Notes: generated from the sequence alone by a model not told the origin. Positions 19,868 through 30,984 are shown, numbered from the stretch's first letter. The stretch: DNA of 37,091 bases from Tetragenococcus sp. (GCA_030462125.1 JAKDZT010000007.1:1-37091); one strand, 5' to 3'. Program-made: numbers and translations.

Positions 19868-21760
19868 TCACCAAATTCTCACACGATTTTCTGGTTTGCG
19901 ATACATTTGATCTGTCGGATGAATATCAAAAACAGTAAAGAAATCATCTAAGTTTTGTAATTGAACATTGGCCCGCAATTTTGCTGGGGCGTGCACATCA
20001 ATAGCGAGTAGTAGTTGTTGATATTGTTCTTTAGCTTTTGTACGCCAAATTTTCGCCCAGTTAGAAAAGAAAGCTTCTAAATCAGTTTCTTGCTCATTTT
20101 TTGCTGCTTCTAAAGCACAACTTAAACCCCCAGCATCAGCGATGTTTTCCGAAACAGTTAATTTACCATTAACAGTTCCGCCCGCAATCTCTAAGCCGTC
20201 AAATTCATCAATCATATCTTGTGCCAAATCTTCAAAATGTGCTAGATCTTCTTTGGTCCACCAATTATTCATATTCCCGTATTCATCAAACTTAGCGCCA
20301 TTATTATCAAAAGCATGAGAAATTTCATGAGCAATGACAGCACCAATCCCGCCATAATTAGCGCTTGCTGATTGTTCAAGACTATAAAATGGTGCTTGTA
20401 AAATAGCAGCAGGGAAAACAATTATGTTTAATGAGCCATTATAATAAGCGTTGACTGTAGAAGCGGCCATTTCCCACTCCTTACGATCTACAGGCTGTTT
20501 AAATTTCTTGAAATTATCTACTCGCTTGAGTTGTGAAAAGCGACGAACATTAGCTACCAAGGAGTCTTCTTTATTAGTTACCAATTTTTCATAAACAGCT
20601 GGAATTTTATCAGGATAACCTACATTAATTCCAATTTTATCTAATTTCAAAATGGCTTTTTCTTTCGTTGCTTCGCCTAGCCAATTATTTTGTTTTAAGC
20701 GATTTTTATAAACTTGGATCATGGAATGAACCATATGTTCGACATCTTGTTTGGCTTTTGTACCAAAGTATTTCTTGCCGTAATAAAGACCAATGATTTG
20801 ATCAAATTGACCTAAAGTTAAATGAAAAGCTGCTTTTTCTTGTGATGGAAGTTCTGAAATACCGGATAAACTACGGCGATACAGACTTCCTGTTTGGCGA
20901 AACTCTTCGCTTAAATAGTTAGCGTAAGAAACGACTGTTAATGCATACATCCAACTTTTTAGTAAAGGTAGATGCCCTTGGGAAACGAAAGTATTAAAAT
21001 GTTCGAAGTAATAGGGTTCTGTGACGATTACTTGTTCGACTGGTTCATCAAATAGTTCTTTAAAAGCAACTTCAAAGTCGATTTGCTCGGAATAAGCAGT
21101 GACTGTTTTACGATCACGTGGATTGTAGATTTTACTGAAGTCCGCGCTTTCCTCGGCATTGCGCACATAAGGAACCAAACTACGGTCAAAAGCTAAAGCT
21201 TGTTCTGCGATTGTTTCACTTTCTGATTGACTACAGCCAGTTAATTTCAATAGCTTAACGACCATTTCAAAAAAGACTTGCAGTAATTTTTCTCCTTGCT
21301 GATTTTCATCTTCATAATAGGTTTTATCCGGTAAAATCAAAGAAGCAGGCGCAAGGTATAGTGTGTGTTCTTGCGTATTTTTCATATCTGCGTCGACAAA
21401 AAATTCAAATGGCAAAGGCAGGCCTTCTTTAAGCCAACTAGCTAGTTGTTGATTGAGGTTTTCATAGCTATTAATAGCTTGAATTCGATCAAGTAAATCT
21501 TTGATAGGCGCTGCTTTTAATGCATTTCTTTTATCATAGTCATTTGCTAAGCGATAGAAAGCGGCGGCTTCTTGTAAATTTTTATCTGGAATTTTATCCT
21601 CAGAAGAAGCCATTTCCTTTAGTTCACCCATTAAAAGCTGTTCAATACCTTCGTCTAATTCTTGAAATCCGCCAGTTGCGGGTTTATCGGCTGGTATTTC
21701 TGCTTTTTGCAGCCAATCTTCATTCATTGCTTCATAAAAATCATCTTTTAAATTTGCCAA
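19868..21760 (-). CDS. pepO: M13 family metallopeptidase (endopeptidase O)
   Basis: VIAHEISHAFDNNGAKFDEYGN (HExxH), ENIADAGGLSCAL; TTG start (MANLKDDFYEAMN) preceded by GGAGGG. Confidence 0.93.
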   Translation of the reverse strand: MANLKDDFYEAMNEDWLQKAEIPADKPATGGFQELDEGIEQLLMGELKEMASSEDKIPDKNLQEAAAFYRLANDYDKRNALKAAPIKDLLDRIQAINSYENLNQQLASWLKEGLPLPFEFFVDADMKNTQEHTLYLAPASLILPDKTYYEDENQQGEKLLQVFFEMVVKLLKLTGCSQSESETIAEQALAFDRSLVPYVRNAEESADFSKIYNPRDRKTVTAYSEQIDFEVAFKELFDEPVEQVIVTEPYYFEHFNTFVSQGHLPLLKSWMYALTVVSYANYLSEEFRQTGSLYRRSLSGISELPSQEKAAFHLTLGQFDQIIGLYYGKKYFGTKAKQDVEHMVHSMIQVYKNRLKQNNWLGEATKEKAILKLDKIGINVGYPDKIPAVYEKLVTNKEDSLVANVRRFSQLKRVDNFKKFKQPVDRKEWEMAASTVNAYYNGSLNIIVFPAAILQAPFYSLEQSASANYGGIGAVIAHEISHAFDNNGAKFDEYGNMNNWWTKEDLAHFEDLAQDMIDEFDGLEIAGGTVNGKLTVSENIADAGGLSCALEAAKNEQETDLEAFFSNWAKIWRTKAKEQYQQLLLAIDVHAPAKLRANVQLQNLDDFFTVFDIHPTDQMYRKPENRVRIW

Positions 21761-21860
21761 TTTTTTCCCTCCGTTCATGTTATTAATTATGATACAAATA
21801 AAAATAAGAAACAAGCCTCTTGACCTCGTAAATACGAAATCGTAGCTGCGCTTTAGGTCA

Positions 21861-21944
21861 TAAGTTCAGCAAAGAAGGGACCAGAAATGAAGTTTCTATC
21901 CCTAAGTTCAACAAAGAAGATTCCGCAATAGTAGTGAAGTTAGC
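21861..21944. repeat. Two copies of TAAGTTCARCAAAGAAG spaced 42 bp
   Basis: Matches at 21861 and 21903 (16/17). Confidence 0.6.
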
Positions 21945-21999
21945 TAAAATGACTTTTTATTAAAAAATATTGTATAATAATGAGAAAAGGAAGGTAGCT

Positions 22000-22539
22000 A
22001 TGTTAAAAGATCAGTGGATTGGGATAACGTCCGATAAGTTCAAATCTTATAAAAATTGGACTACACCTCAAGGTGGTTTATGTGGCACTTATGCGGCCAG
22101 TGTATTTATCGCTTTTTATCAAGATAATTTAGATGATACGATCATCCCTCGTTTTATCCGCCCTAAAAATAGTAAAGATAAAAGGAATTTGGTCCATTAT
22201 TTACGTCTATTTATTCAAAAACGTGGACTGCCAACAATTGCTTATCAAGTAGCACATGGTTTATCAAGCTATTTTTCTTATTTTAACCTTAACTATCGGG
22301 CACGTGCGACAATGGTTGGTGGTTGGCAACGTGTGATCAAAAGAATTGACCAAGGAAAACCGGTAATTGTCGGGTTAAATAAACTATTAGGTAGCACCTA
22401 TGGCAATCATTGGGTAGTTGCTTACGCTTATAAAGAAACAGCTGATGGGAAACGCTATTTAAAAATCCATGATAACTGGGGAAACTATCAGAAAGTTATT
22501 CCGGCAAAGTGGATAAATGGAACGATTTCCTTGCCTTGA
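22000..22539 (+). CDS. Papain-like (C39-like) cysteine protease family protein
   Basis: Candidate triad: GGLCGTYAA (Cys), GNHWVVAYAY (His), IHDNWG (Asp/Asn); TATAAT promoter and RBS upstream. Confidence 0.65.
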   Translation: MLKDQWIGITSDKFKSYKNWTTPQGGLCGTYAASVFIAFYQDNLDDTIIPRFIRPKNSKDKRNLVHYLRLFIQKRGLPTIAYQVAHGLSSYFSYFNLNYRARATMVGGWQRVIKRIDQGKPVIVGLNKLLGSTYGNHWVVAYAYKETADGKRYLKIHDNWGNYQKVIPAKWINGTISLP

Positions 22540-22601
22540 GTCTTATGGTAAACTAAAATAAGAATGTGTTAAAAGAAAAAATATTTAAATTGGAGGCACT
22601 C

Positions 22602-23573
22602 ATGGACGCTAAGTATGAAGACGAATCGTTGAAATTTTTTAGTTTGAACGGAAATATCCCATTGGCAGAAAAAGTAGCTCAAGTTTTTGGTACTGAATTA
22701 GGGGAATGTACGATTAAAAGTTTCAGCGACGGTGAGATTTCGATCAGTATTGAGGAGAGTGTACGCGGGGTAGATACTTTTATCATCCAAGCGACAAATA
22801 AACCAGTCAATGATTACTATATGGAGTTATTGATTATGATTGATGCGATGAAACGAGCTAGCGCTAAAACAATTAGTGTTGTTTTGCCTTATTATGCTTA
22901 TGCACGGCAAGACCGTACGGCGCGCCCTCACGAACCGATTACAGCCAAATTGATTGCTAACCTGATTGTTGAAGCGGGTGCTACTCGTGTATTAACACTC
23001 GATCTACATACTGTACAAGTGCAAGGTTTTTTTGATATTCCGGTAGATAATTTATTTACGATGCCACTATTTGCACAATATTATCGAGAAAAAGGGATGT
23101 TTGGCGATGATTACGTGGTTGTTTCCCCTAAAAATAGCGGGGTTCAGCGAGCACGAAGCTTAGCTGAGTATTTAGATACGACTATCGCTATCGTCGATCA
23201 AGGAGAAACCGAAACAGATGAAGGTTACGTGATTGGCGATGTTCAGAATAGGAATTGTATTTTAGTGGACGATATTTTAAACTCTGGAGAGACTCTGGCT
23301 AAAGCTAGTGAGCTATTAAAAGCAAATGGCGCCAAAGAGATTAACGCATGTGTTTCTCATGCTTTGCTTTCTGGTAGAGCCAAAGAAACACTGGAACAAT
23401 CAGCAATTACTGATATTTGTGTCACAGATTCTTGTTTAACTGAAGAAAGTCGTCACCCGCGAAATATTACTTATATTACTTGCGCGAAACTTCTAGGCGA
23501 AGCAGTTAAACGGATCCATGAAGATATTCCAATGAGTCCATTGTTTAATAAGGTGGACAAAGACTTTTTGTAG
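22602..23573 (+). CDS. prs: Ribose-phosphate pyrophosphokinase
   Basis: SFSDGEISISIEESVRG, YYAYARQDRTARPHEPITAKL, DLHTVQVQGFFDIPVDNL, CILVDDILNSGETL. Confidence 0.95.
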   Translation: MDAKYEDESLKFFSLNGNIPLAEKVAQVFGTELGECTIKSFSDGEISISIEESVRGVDTFIIQATNKPVNDYYMELLIMIDAMKRASAKTISVVLPYYAYARQDRTARPHEPITAKLIANLIVEAGATRVLTLDLHTVQVQGFFDIPVDNLFTMPLFAQYYREKGMFGDDYVVVSPKNSGVQRARSLAEYLDTTIAIVDQGETETDEGYVIGDVQNRNCILVDDILNSGETLAKASELLKANGAKEINACVSHALLSGRAKETLEQSAITDICVTDSCLTEESRHPRNITYITCAKLLGEAVKRIHEDIPMSPLFNKVDKDFL

Positions 23574-23578
23574 TAAGT

Positions 23579-23622
23579 AACCAATGAGAAAACGATTTTT
23601 GTTTTTTCATTGGTATTTTTCA
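23579..23622 (+). terminator. Intrinsic terminator after prs
   Basis: ACCAATGA...TCATTGGTATTTTT. Confidence 0.7.
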
Positions 23623-23659
23623 CAATGACGATTGAATTTATAAAAAAGAAGGTGAGAAA

Positions 23660-24820
23660 ATGGTTTATTTAGATCATGCAGCAACAACGCCTATGCATCC
23701 GGACGTTATTGCAGAAATGACTCAGGTAATGGAAGAAACTTTTGGTAATCCATCCAGTATTCACCAATACGGACGTAGCGGCCAAACAAAGTTAGAAAAC
23801 GCGCGTCAAACGATTGCAGATAGCTTGCGAGTAAAACCACATGAAATTATTTTTAATAGCGGCGGAACAGAAAGCGATAATACGGCCTTAGTTGAGACAG
23901 CTTTCGCAAAACAAGTGCAAGGAAAGCATATTATTACGACAGCAGTTGAACACCCCTCTATTTTAAATACGGCTCAATACTTAGAAAAATTAGGATTTGA
24001 AGTAACGTATCTACCAGTGGACGAAAACGGTCAGTTGGATATTGATGAAGTCAAAAAGGCTTTGCGTTCGGATACGATTTTAGTTTCTGTCATGATGGCA
24101 AATAATGAAACCGGAAATCTTTTTCCGATTGCTGAAATAGGCGAATTGTTGCAAGATCATCCAGCTATTTTTCATACGGATGCTGTCCAATCTTACGGCA
24201 AAGTTGCGGTGTATCCTGAAGAATTACAAGTGGATTTGTTGAGTGTGTCGGCTCATAAGTTCAATGGTCCTAAAGGTGTTGGCTTTTTATACAAACGAGA
24301 CGGTATTTCACTTCCAACCCTTTTACATGGCGGTGAACAAGAAGAAAAGCGACGGGCAGGTACGCAAAATCTACCTGGTATCTGCGGAATGGCCAAAGCA
24401 ATTGAATTATTGCCACCAGAAACTCAAACAGCGAATCAAGAAAAGTATCAGACATTTGCTAGCAAGTTATTAGATGACTTGACTGCTTATGGGATTGAGT
24501 ATCGATTAAACGGAGATCCAGCAAATAAATTGTCCCATGTATTGAATTTGCAATTTCCTGGGATTTCGAATGATTTGTTACTGATGCAGTTAGATTTAAA
24601 AGGCTTTGCGATCTCTACTGGATCGGCTTGTACAGCAGGAAATGTTGAACCTTCTCACGTGCTTGAAGCAATGTATGGTAAGGATGCTGCAGCTATTGAC
24701 GAATCTGTCCGGATTAGTTTTGGTTATGGAAATACGCAAGAAGAAATCGATCGGTTTGCCAAAACAATCATTGATACGATCCAACGTTTAAAACAAAGAG
24801 AGTCTAGCAAAATCAGTTGA
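23660..24820 (+). CDS. Cysteine desulfurase (IscS/NifS family)
   Basis: VYLDHAATTPMHPDV, GTESDNTAL, SVSAHKFNGPKGVGFLY, STGSACTAGNVEPSHVL; followed by DUF1831 and mnmA. Confidence 0.95.
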   Translation: MVYLDHAATTPMHPDVIAEMTQVMEETFGNPSSIHQYGRSGQTKLENARQTIADSLRVKPHEIIFNSGGTESDNTALVETAFAKQVQGKHIITTAVEHPSILNTAQYLEKLGFEVTYLPVDENGQLDIDEVKKALRSDTILVSVMMANNETGNLFPIAEIGELLQDHPAIFHTDAVQSYGKVAVYPEELQVDLLSVSAHKFNGPKGVGFLYKRDGISLPTLLHGGEQEEKRRAGTQNLPGICGMAKAIELLPPETQTANQEKYQTFASKLLDDLTAYGIEYRLNGDPANKLSHVLNLQFPGISNDLLLMQLDLKGFAISTGSACTAGNVEPSHVLEAMYGKDAAAIDESVRISFGYGNTQEEIDRFAKTIIDTIQRLKQRESSKIS

Positions 24821-24863
24821 TAGCCTTTATAATAAAGACAAAAGCAATTGACGAGGTGAAATA

Positions 24864-25202
24864 ATGGCGTTTCAAGAAACAGCGACAGTTTTAGGCGCAA
24901 GTACTACGTATAAATTGGCATCTACGGCTAAAAGATACACTTTACGTGATAATGGGTTTACTGAAACTTCTAGTGGCAATTTCCAACTGATTCGACCACT
25001 CGAAGCAACCCCACAGAGTAAAGAAGGGTTTAAGTTAAAAATTACCGTAGATAAAAACATTCAAAAATTAAAGATGTCAGTTACAACAGCCAATGGCTTA
25101 AAAGCAGTCAACATTTTTAAAAATAAAAATGAGTTGCTGCAAGAACAATTTTATTTTTTGATGGATAGTTTTATAGAACGTGGTTTGTTTGAAAAAGTTT
25201 AA
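24864..25202 (+). CDS. DUF1831 domain-containing protein
   Basis: Size, sequence and position between cysteine desulfurase and mnmA. Confidence 0.8.
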   Translation: MAFQETATVLGASTTYKLASTAKRYTLRDNGFTETSSGNFQLIRPLEATPQSKEGFKLKITVDKNIQKLKMSVTTANGLKAVNIFKNKNELLQEQFYFLMDSFIERGLFEKV

Positions 25203-25207
25203 AATGA

Positions 25208-26494
<1,287 letters not shown>

Positions 26495-26643
26495 TAGTAA
26501 GTAGAGGTTGGTGACTTTTTTGTCCCAGCCTTTTTGCTATGGAATAGCGAGTCTTGCGGTCTATTTTTTCACAAGCTGATTCATTGCAACTTCCTTTAAA
26601 ACTAAATACGATTAGCCTAGAAAGTAATTTAAGGAGTGAGTTT

Positions 26644-27021
26644 ATGTATCAAGTAGTGACCATGTATGGCGATAATGAACCATGGTGGTTTTTTGAAGAG
26701 TGGGAAGAGGATATACAAGAAGAGACCAGCTTTTTGTCATTAGAAGATGCGGAACGTTTCTTTCAAGAAAAATGGGATTTAATTTGTAAAAATTATACAT
26801 ATATCAATGCTAAGACCAATTTCTTAAGTGCTTTCTGGAATGATGGGGAAGAACGCTGGTGTGAAGAATGTGACGATGATTTGCAGCAATATAAAGGATT
26901 GGCATTGTTAAAAGATCATCAGCCACTTACAATCGAAAGTGAAAGGAAATTTTATGAAGCAACTAATTCTAGCGGAAAAACCAAGCGTTGCCAAAGACCT
27001 GAGCAAAGTATTAGGAGCTAA
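26644..27021 (+). CDS. DUF1033 family protein
   Basis: MYQVVTMYGDNEPWWFFEEWEEDIQE...; RBS aaggagtg before ATG 26644; overlaps topB start by 68 bp. Confidence 0.82.
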   Translation: MYQVVTMYGDNEPWWFFEEWEEDIQEETSFLSLEDAERFFQEKWDLICKNYTYINAKTNFLSAFWNDGEERWCEECDDDLQQYKGLALLKDHQPLTIESERKFYEATNSSGKTKRCQRPEQSIRS

Positions 27022-29032
27022 TAAAAAAACAAAGAATTACTACGAAGGCCCAAATGTGATCGTCACATGGGCCCTCGGTCATTTATTGGGCCTAAAAATG
27101 CCAGAAGAGATTAATAAAAATTGGCAAACGTGGCAAATGGAAACATTGCCGATGATTCCAAAAAATATTGGGATTAAACCATTACCTAAAACAGGACAAC
27201 AACTAAAAGCGATTAAGCAGCTTGCTCATCGTAAAGATGTAAACGAATTTGTTATTGCGACCGATGCCGGAAGAGAAGGAGAACTCGTCGCGCGTTGGAT
27301 TTTGGAATGGATTCATTTTGATAAACCAGTGAAACGCTTGTGGATTTCTTCGCAAACCAATAAAGCGATAAAAGAAGGGTTCAAACGTTTAAAACCAGCG
27401 AAAGAATACGATGCGCTTTATGAATCAGCGTTGGCTAGATCAAAAGCGGACTGGTTAGTTGGTTTGAATATTTCACGAGCTTTAACGGTAAAATATGATG
27501 ATAGTTTAAGTGCGGGAAGGGTGCAAACGCCCACCTTATCCTTTGTACGACAACAAGAAAAACAGATTGATAAATTTAAACCACAAACTTATTATGTCAT
27601 CGAACTAGAAGTATCTGGACAAAAAGCATCTCGTCAACAAAAAAATCCATATGAGCTAAAAGAACAACAAGCAGCACAAAAATTAATTGAGCAAATGAGC
27701 CAACACGCAGGTACCGTGAGCTCAGTATCAGAAAAAACAAAGACAGAAAACGCGCCTTTGCCATATGATTTAACCGAAATTCAAAGAGAAGCCAATCAAC
27801 GATATGCCTTCCCCGCTAAAAAGACACTTTCATTGGTTCAAAGTCTATATGAAACACATAAGGTGGTTACTTATCCACGTACAGACAGCAAATATTTAAC
27901 CAATGATATGAAAAAGACAATGAAAGAACGTCTACAAGCTGTTATAAATTTTGCACCGGAAGTAAAAGAATATATTAAATCAGGAGCTAACGTACAGCAA
28001 AAAGCGGTTTTCAATGATGCGAAAGTATCGGACCACTCGGGTTTGATCCCTACAGAACAGCGCGCGAATGCAGCCAAGTTTTCAAATGATGAGCAAAAGA
28101 TTTACAACATGATTGTAGCGCGCTTTTTGACCTTATTTGCTAAGCCACATAAGAAAATCCAACAAAAAGCAACGGTAGCCTTTGGTGATGAGTCTTTTGT
28201 ATTTACACAAAACAAAGTGATTGAAGCTGGGTGGAAAACCTCAGAAGGTGAAGTAGAGACGGCCAATAACTGGCAAGAAAGACAAAAGGTTCAACCCAAT
28301 TTTTCTTTGAAAAAAGAATTGACTAAACCACCCAAACCTTTGAATGAAGGAACCTTATTGGCTAAAATGGAAAAATTTGGCTTAGGTACACCAGCAACAC
28401 GGGCGGAAATTATTGAAAAATTACTTCGGTCTGAACTGATGGAACGAACACCTAGTGGTTTGCAGGTATCTCCAAAAGGTAAGCAATTGTTAGAATTAGT
28501 GAACCCATCCTTAGTAACGCCTGATTTAACTAAAAAATGGGAAGACGAACTTGAAGCGATCGCTCAAGGCAAGTTCTCTAGCGCTAAATTTTTAACGCAA
28601 ATTGAAAAAGATACCAAACAACTGGTCAAAGAAGTTAAGCAAAGCCAGCAAAAATACCAGGATTTTTCTTTAACGCAAAAGAAATGTCCCGAATGTGGTT
28701 CTTTTTTGCGAGAAAAAAATACTCGCGATGGTAAAATTTATGTTTGCTCTAATTCAGAATGTAACTACCGTCGCCGCAAAGATCCTAAGGTAAGTAACCA
28801 CCGTTGTCCACAATGCCATAAGAAGATGGAAATCATTGAAGGCAAAAACGGCGCTTATTTCCGTTGTAAATTTGACGGTATTACTGAAAAAATTCCAGAC
28901 AAAAAAGACCAAAAGAAAAAAATGTCGAAACAAGAAGAAAAAAAATTATTGAAGAAATACTCAAAACCGGAAGAACCCGAAGAAAGTCCACTTGCGATTG
29001 CGTTAAAAGAAGCAATGGACGAAAAGGAATAA
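26954..29032 (+). CDS. topB: DNA topoisomerase III
   Basis: MKQLILAEKPSVAKDLSKVLG, ATDAGREGELVARWI, YPRTDSKYL, C-terminal CxxC zinc motifs (CPECGSF, CPQCHKK). Confidence 0.96.
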   Translation: MKQLILAEKPSVAKDLSKVLGANKKTKNYYEGPNVIVTWALGHLLGLKMPEEINKNWQTWQMETLPMIPKNIGIKPLPKTGQQLKAIKQLAHRKDVNEFVIATDAGREGELVARWILEWIHFDKPVKRLWISSQTNKAIKEGFKRLKPAKEYDALYESALARSKADWLVGLNISRALTVKYDDSLSAGRVQTPTLSFVRQQEKQIDKFKPQTYYVIELEVSGQKASRQQKNPYELKEQQAAQKLIEQMSQHAGTVSSVSEKTKTENAPLPYDLTEIQREANQRYAFPAKKTLSLVQSLYETHKVVTYPRTDSKYLTNDMKKTMKERLQAVINFAPEVKEYIKSGANVQQKAVFNDAKVSDHSGLIPTEQRANAAKFSNDEQKIYNMIVARFLTLFAKPHKKIQQKATVAFGDESFVFTQNKVIEAGWKTSEGEVETANNWQERQKVQPNFSLKKELTKPPKPLNEGTLLAKMEKFGLGTPATRAEIIEKLLRSELMERTPSGLQVSPKGKQLLELVNPSLVTPDLTKKWEDELEAIAQGKFSSAKFLTQIEKDTKQLVKEVKQSQQKYQDFSLTQKKCPECGSFLREKNTRDGKIYVCSNSECNYRRRKDPKVSNHRCPQCHKKMEIIEGKNGAYFRCKFDGITEKIPDKKDQKKKMSKQEEKKLLKKYSKPEEPEESPLAIALKEAMDEKE

Positions 29033-29055
29033 AGGGTATTACGTACAAGCAAAGT

Positions 29056-29106
29056 ATCCGAACAATAGAAAGATTACTCGATCTTGCCTATTGTTCGGAT
29101 ATTTTT
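29056..29106. terminator. Intrinsic terminator after topB
   Basis: ATCCGAACAATAG...CTATTGTTCGGATATTTTT. Confidence 0.85.
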
Positions 29107-29122
29107 ACTTTACTTAGGTCAA

Positions 29123-29403
29123 TTGAGTAACGATTTTGCTTTTTATTACTCATTAATGTATTTTTGAGTAACGAATTGTTAAAAGATTACTCAATATTGC
29201 ATTAACGAGTAACGAATCTGCTGTTCATTACTCAATATTAAACATTAGCGTGCAAAATAGATGTTTTTTAGTGGTTTATAATAATTAACGAGTAACGAAT
29301 TAGCTATCCGTTACTCGTTATTTTATTTTTGAGTAACAAAACTAGGTTTCTTTACTCATTATCAAGATTTTGAGGAACAAGATAGTATTCTTTTACTTAA
29401 TTT
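29123..29403. repeat. Array of 5-7 hairpin modules GAGTAACGA...TTACTC, period 41 bp
   Basis: GAGTAA-type cores start at 29125, 29166, 29207, (gap of 83), 29290, 29331, 29372; unit at 29287-29320 has perfect arms TAACGAGTAACG/CGTTACTCGTTA. Confidence 0.9.
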
Positions 29404-29485
29404 AAGCTGATTGCCATTTTTTGCTAAATCTTATCCCCATTGCTTCTCCTAAAAGTAGCAATGGGATAATGTTATTCTTCAAAAA

Positions 29486-30589
29486 CTAACGAATGACTTC
29501 TTCGGTTTCTTTGTCGAAAAAATGTGCTTTGTTAAGGTCAAAACTTAAATCGATCATTTCTTCTGGTTCGTGAAAGTCTTGGGCATCAACTTTTGAGACG
29601 AATTCTGTAGGGCCGATTTTTGTATATAACATCGTTTCTGCGCCTAGTAATTCGGAGACAACGACTTCTGCGTGCACCGTTACTTCTGGCTCAGCTTCGA
29701 GTATGACTTGTTCGCCGTGAATGTCTTCTGGGCGGATGCCTAGGGTAATTTCTTTACCTTCATAGCCTTTATCCACCAACGTTTTGTTGCGTCCTTCTGG
29801 AAGACGCAATTCTAATCCATAGTTATCTTTAATGATGCCTTCTTTTAAGGTGACATCAAAGAAATTCATCGCTGGCGAACCAATAAATCCAGCAACGAAC
29901 TCGTTTACTGGTGTATCATAAACTTCTTTAGGTTTTCCAATTTGTTGGATAAGTCCGTCCTTCATGATGACGATCCGATCGGCCATAGTCATCGCTTCTG
30001 TTTGGTCATGAGTCACATAGATGGTTGTCGTTTTTAAACGGCGATGTAGTTTAGCGACTTCTGCGCGCATAGCGACACGTAATTTAGCATCTAAGTTGGA
30101 TAAAGGCTCATCCATCAAGAAAACTTTTGCATCGCGCACAATAGCGCGTCCTAAAGCCACCCGTTGTCGTTGCCCGCCGGATAATGCTGCAGGTTTGCGA
30201 TCTAAGTATTCCGCTAGTCCTAAAATTTCGGCAGCGTTATCTACCTTTTCTTTAATTTCTTTTTTGTTATATTTACGTAATTTTAGACCAAAGGCCATAT
30301 TGTCGTAGACAGTCATATGTGGATACGAAGCATAGTTTTGAAAAACCATAGCAATTTTTCGATCTTTGGGAGCCACGTCATTCATTACTTTATCGCCAAT
30401 TTTTAATTCGCCTTCTGTAATATCTTCTAAACCAGCAATCATACGTAAGGTGGTTGATTTTCCGCAACCAGAAGGTCCAACAAAAACGATGAACTCACGA
30501 TCTTTTATATTTAAGTTAAAATCACTGACAGAGAAAAGTTCTGAATTATCGTATTTTTTTCCTATATTTTTTAATGACATTTCAACCAT
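29486..30589 (-). CDS. msmK: Sugar ABC transporter ATP-binding protein (MsmK/UgpC family)
   Basis: MVEMSLKNIGKKYDNSE, GPSGCGKSTTLRMIAGLE, LSGGQRQRVALGRAIVRD, FLMDEPLSNLDAKLR, C-terminal TOBE-like region. Confidence 0.92.
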   Translation of the reverse strand: MVEMSLKNIGKKYDNSELFSVSDFNLNIKDREFIVFVGPSGCGKSTTLRMIAGLEDITEGELKIGDKVMNDVAPKDRKIAMVFQNYASYPHMTVYDNMAFGLKLRKYNKKEIKEKVDNAAEILGLAEYLDRKPAALSGGQRQRVALGRAIVRDAKVFLMDEPLSNLDAKLRVAMRAEVAKLHRRLKTTTIYVTHDQTEAMTMADRIVIMKDGLIQQIGKPKEVYDTPVNEFVAGFIGSPAMNFFDVTLKEGIIKDNYGLELRLPEGRNKTLVDKGYEGKEITLGIRPEDIHGEQVILEAEPEVTVHAEVVVSELLGAETMLYTKIGPTEFVSKVDAQDFHEPEEMIDLSFDLNKAHFFDKETEEVIR

Positions 30590-30633
30590 AGTTTTGTTCC
30601 TTCTTTCAAACAGATTTGTTATATATACTATAA

Positions 30634-30650
30634 TTGAAAGCGGTTCATAA
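30634..30650. promoter_or_regulatory. Possible cre (CcpA) site upstream of msmK
   Basis: attgaaagcggttcat, degenerate match to TGWAARCGYTWNCW. Confidence 0.4.
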
Positions 30651-30941
30651 AAGCAAGGTAAACCTTTCTACGGGACCCATAAAAAGCCATATGTTATATG
30701 GCAAAGGATAAATAATGAATACGATCTGCTGGAAAAGCATGCACAGAAGGTGTAGGATAAATTTCTTGTAGTTTTGCTGATTCACGTGCCAATTACCTCA
30801 CCAAAAAGAGTTATTTTATTTATTGTAATTAAAAAATGTTATTTTGCCCAACTGAAGAGTAAGTTTCGCTAGAACAATTTCTATTTTTGTTCTTGTTTCT
30901 ATATTACTTCAATCCATGAAGACTTTTTTCGATAAAAGTTC

Positions 30942-30970
30942 TTGACATTTTTATTTACTCCTTGTAAAGT
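30942..30970 (+). promoter_or_regulatory. Promoter of T-box/amino-acid transporter operon
   Basis: TTGACA-17-TAAAGT. Confidence 0.8.
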
Positions 30971-30984
30971 AAAAAACAACTTAA

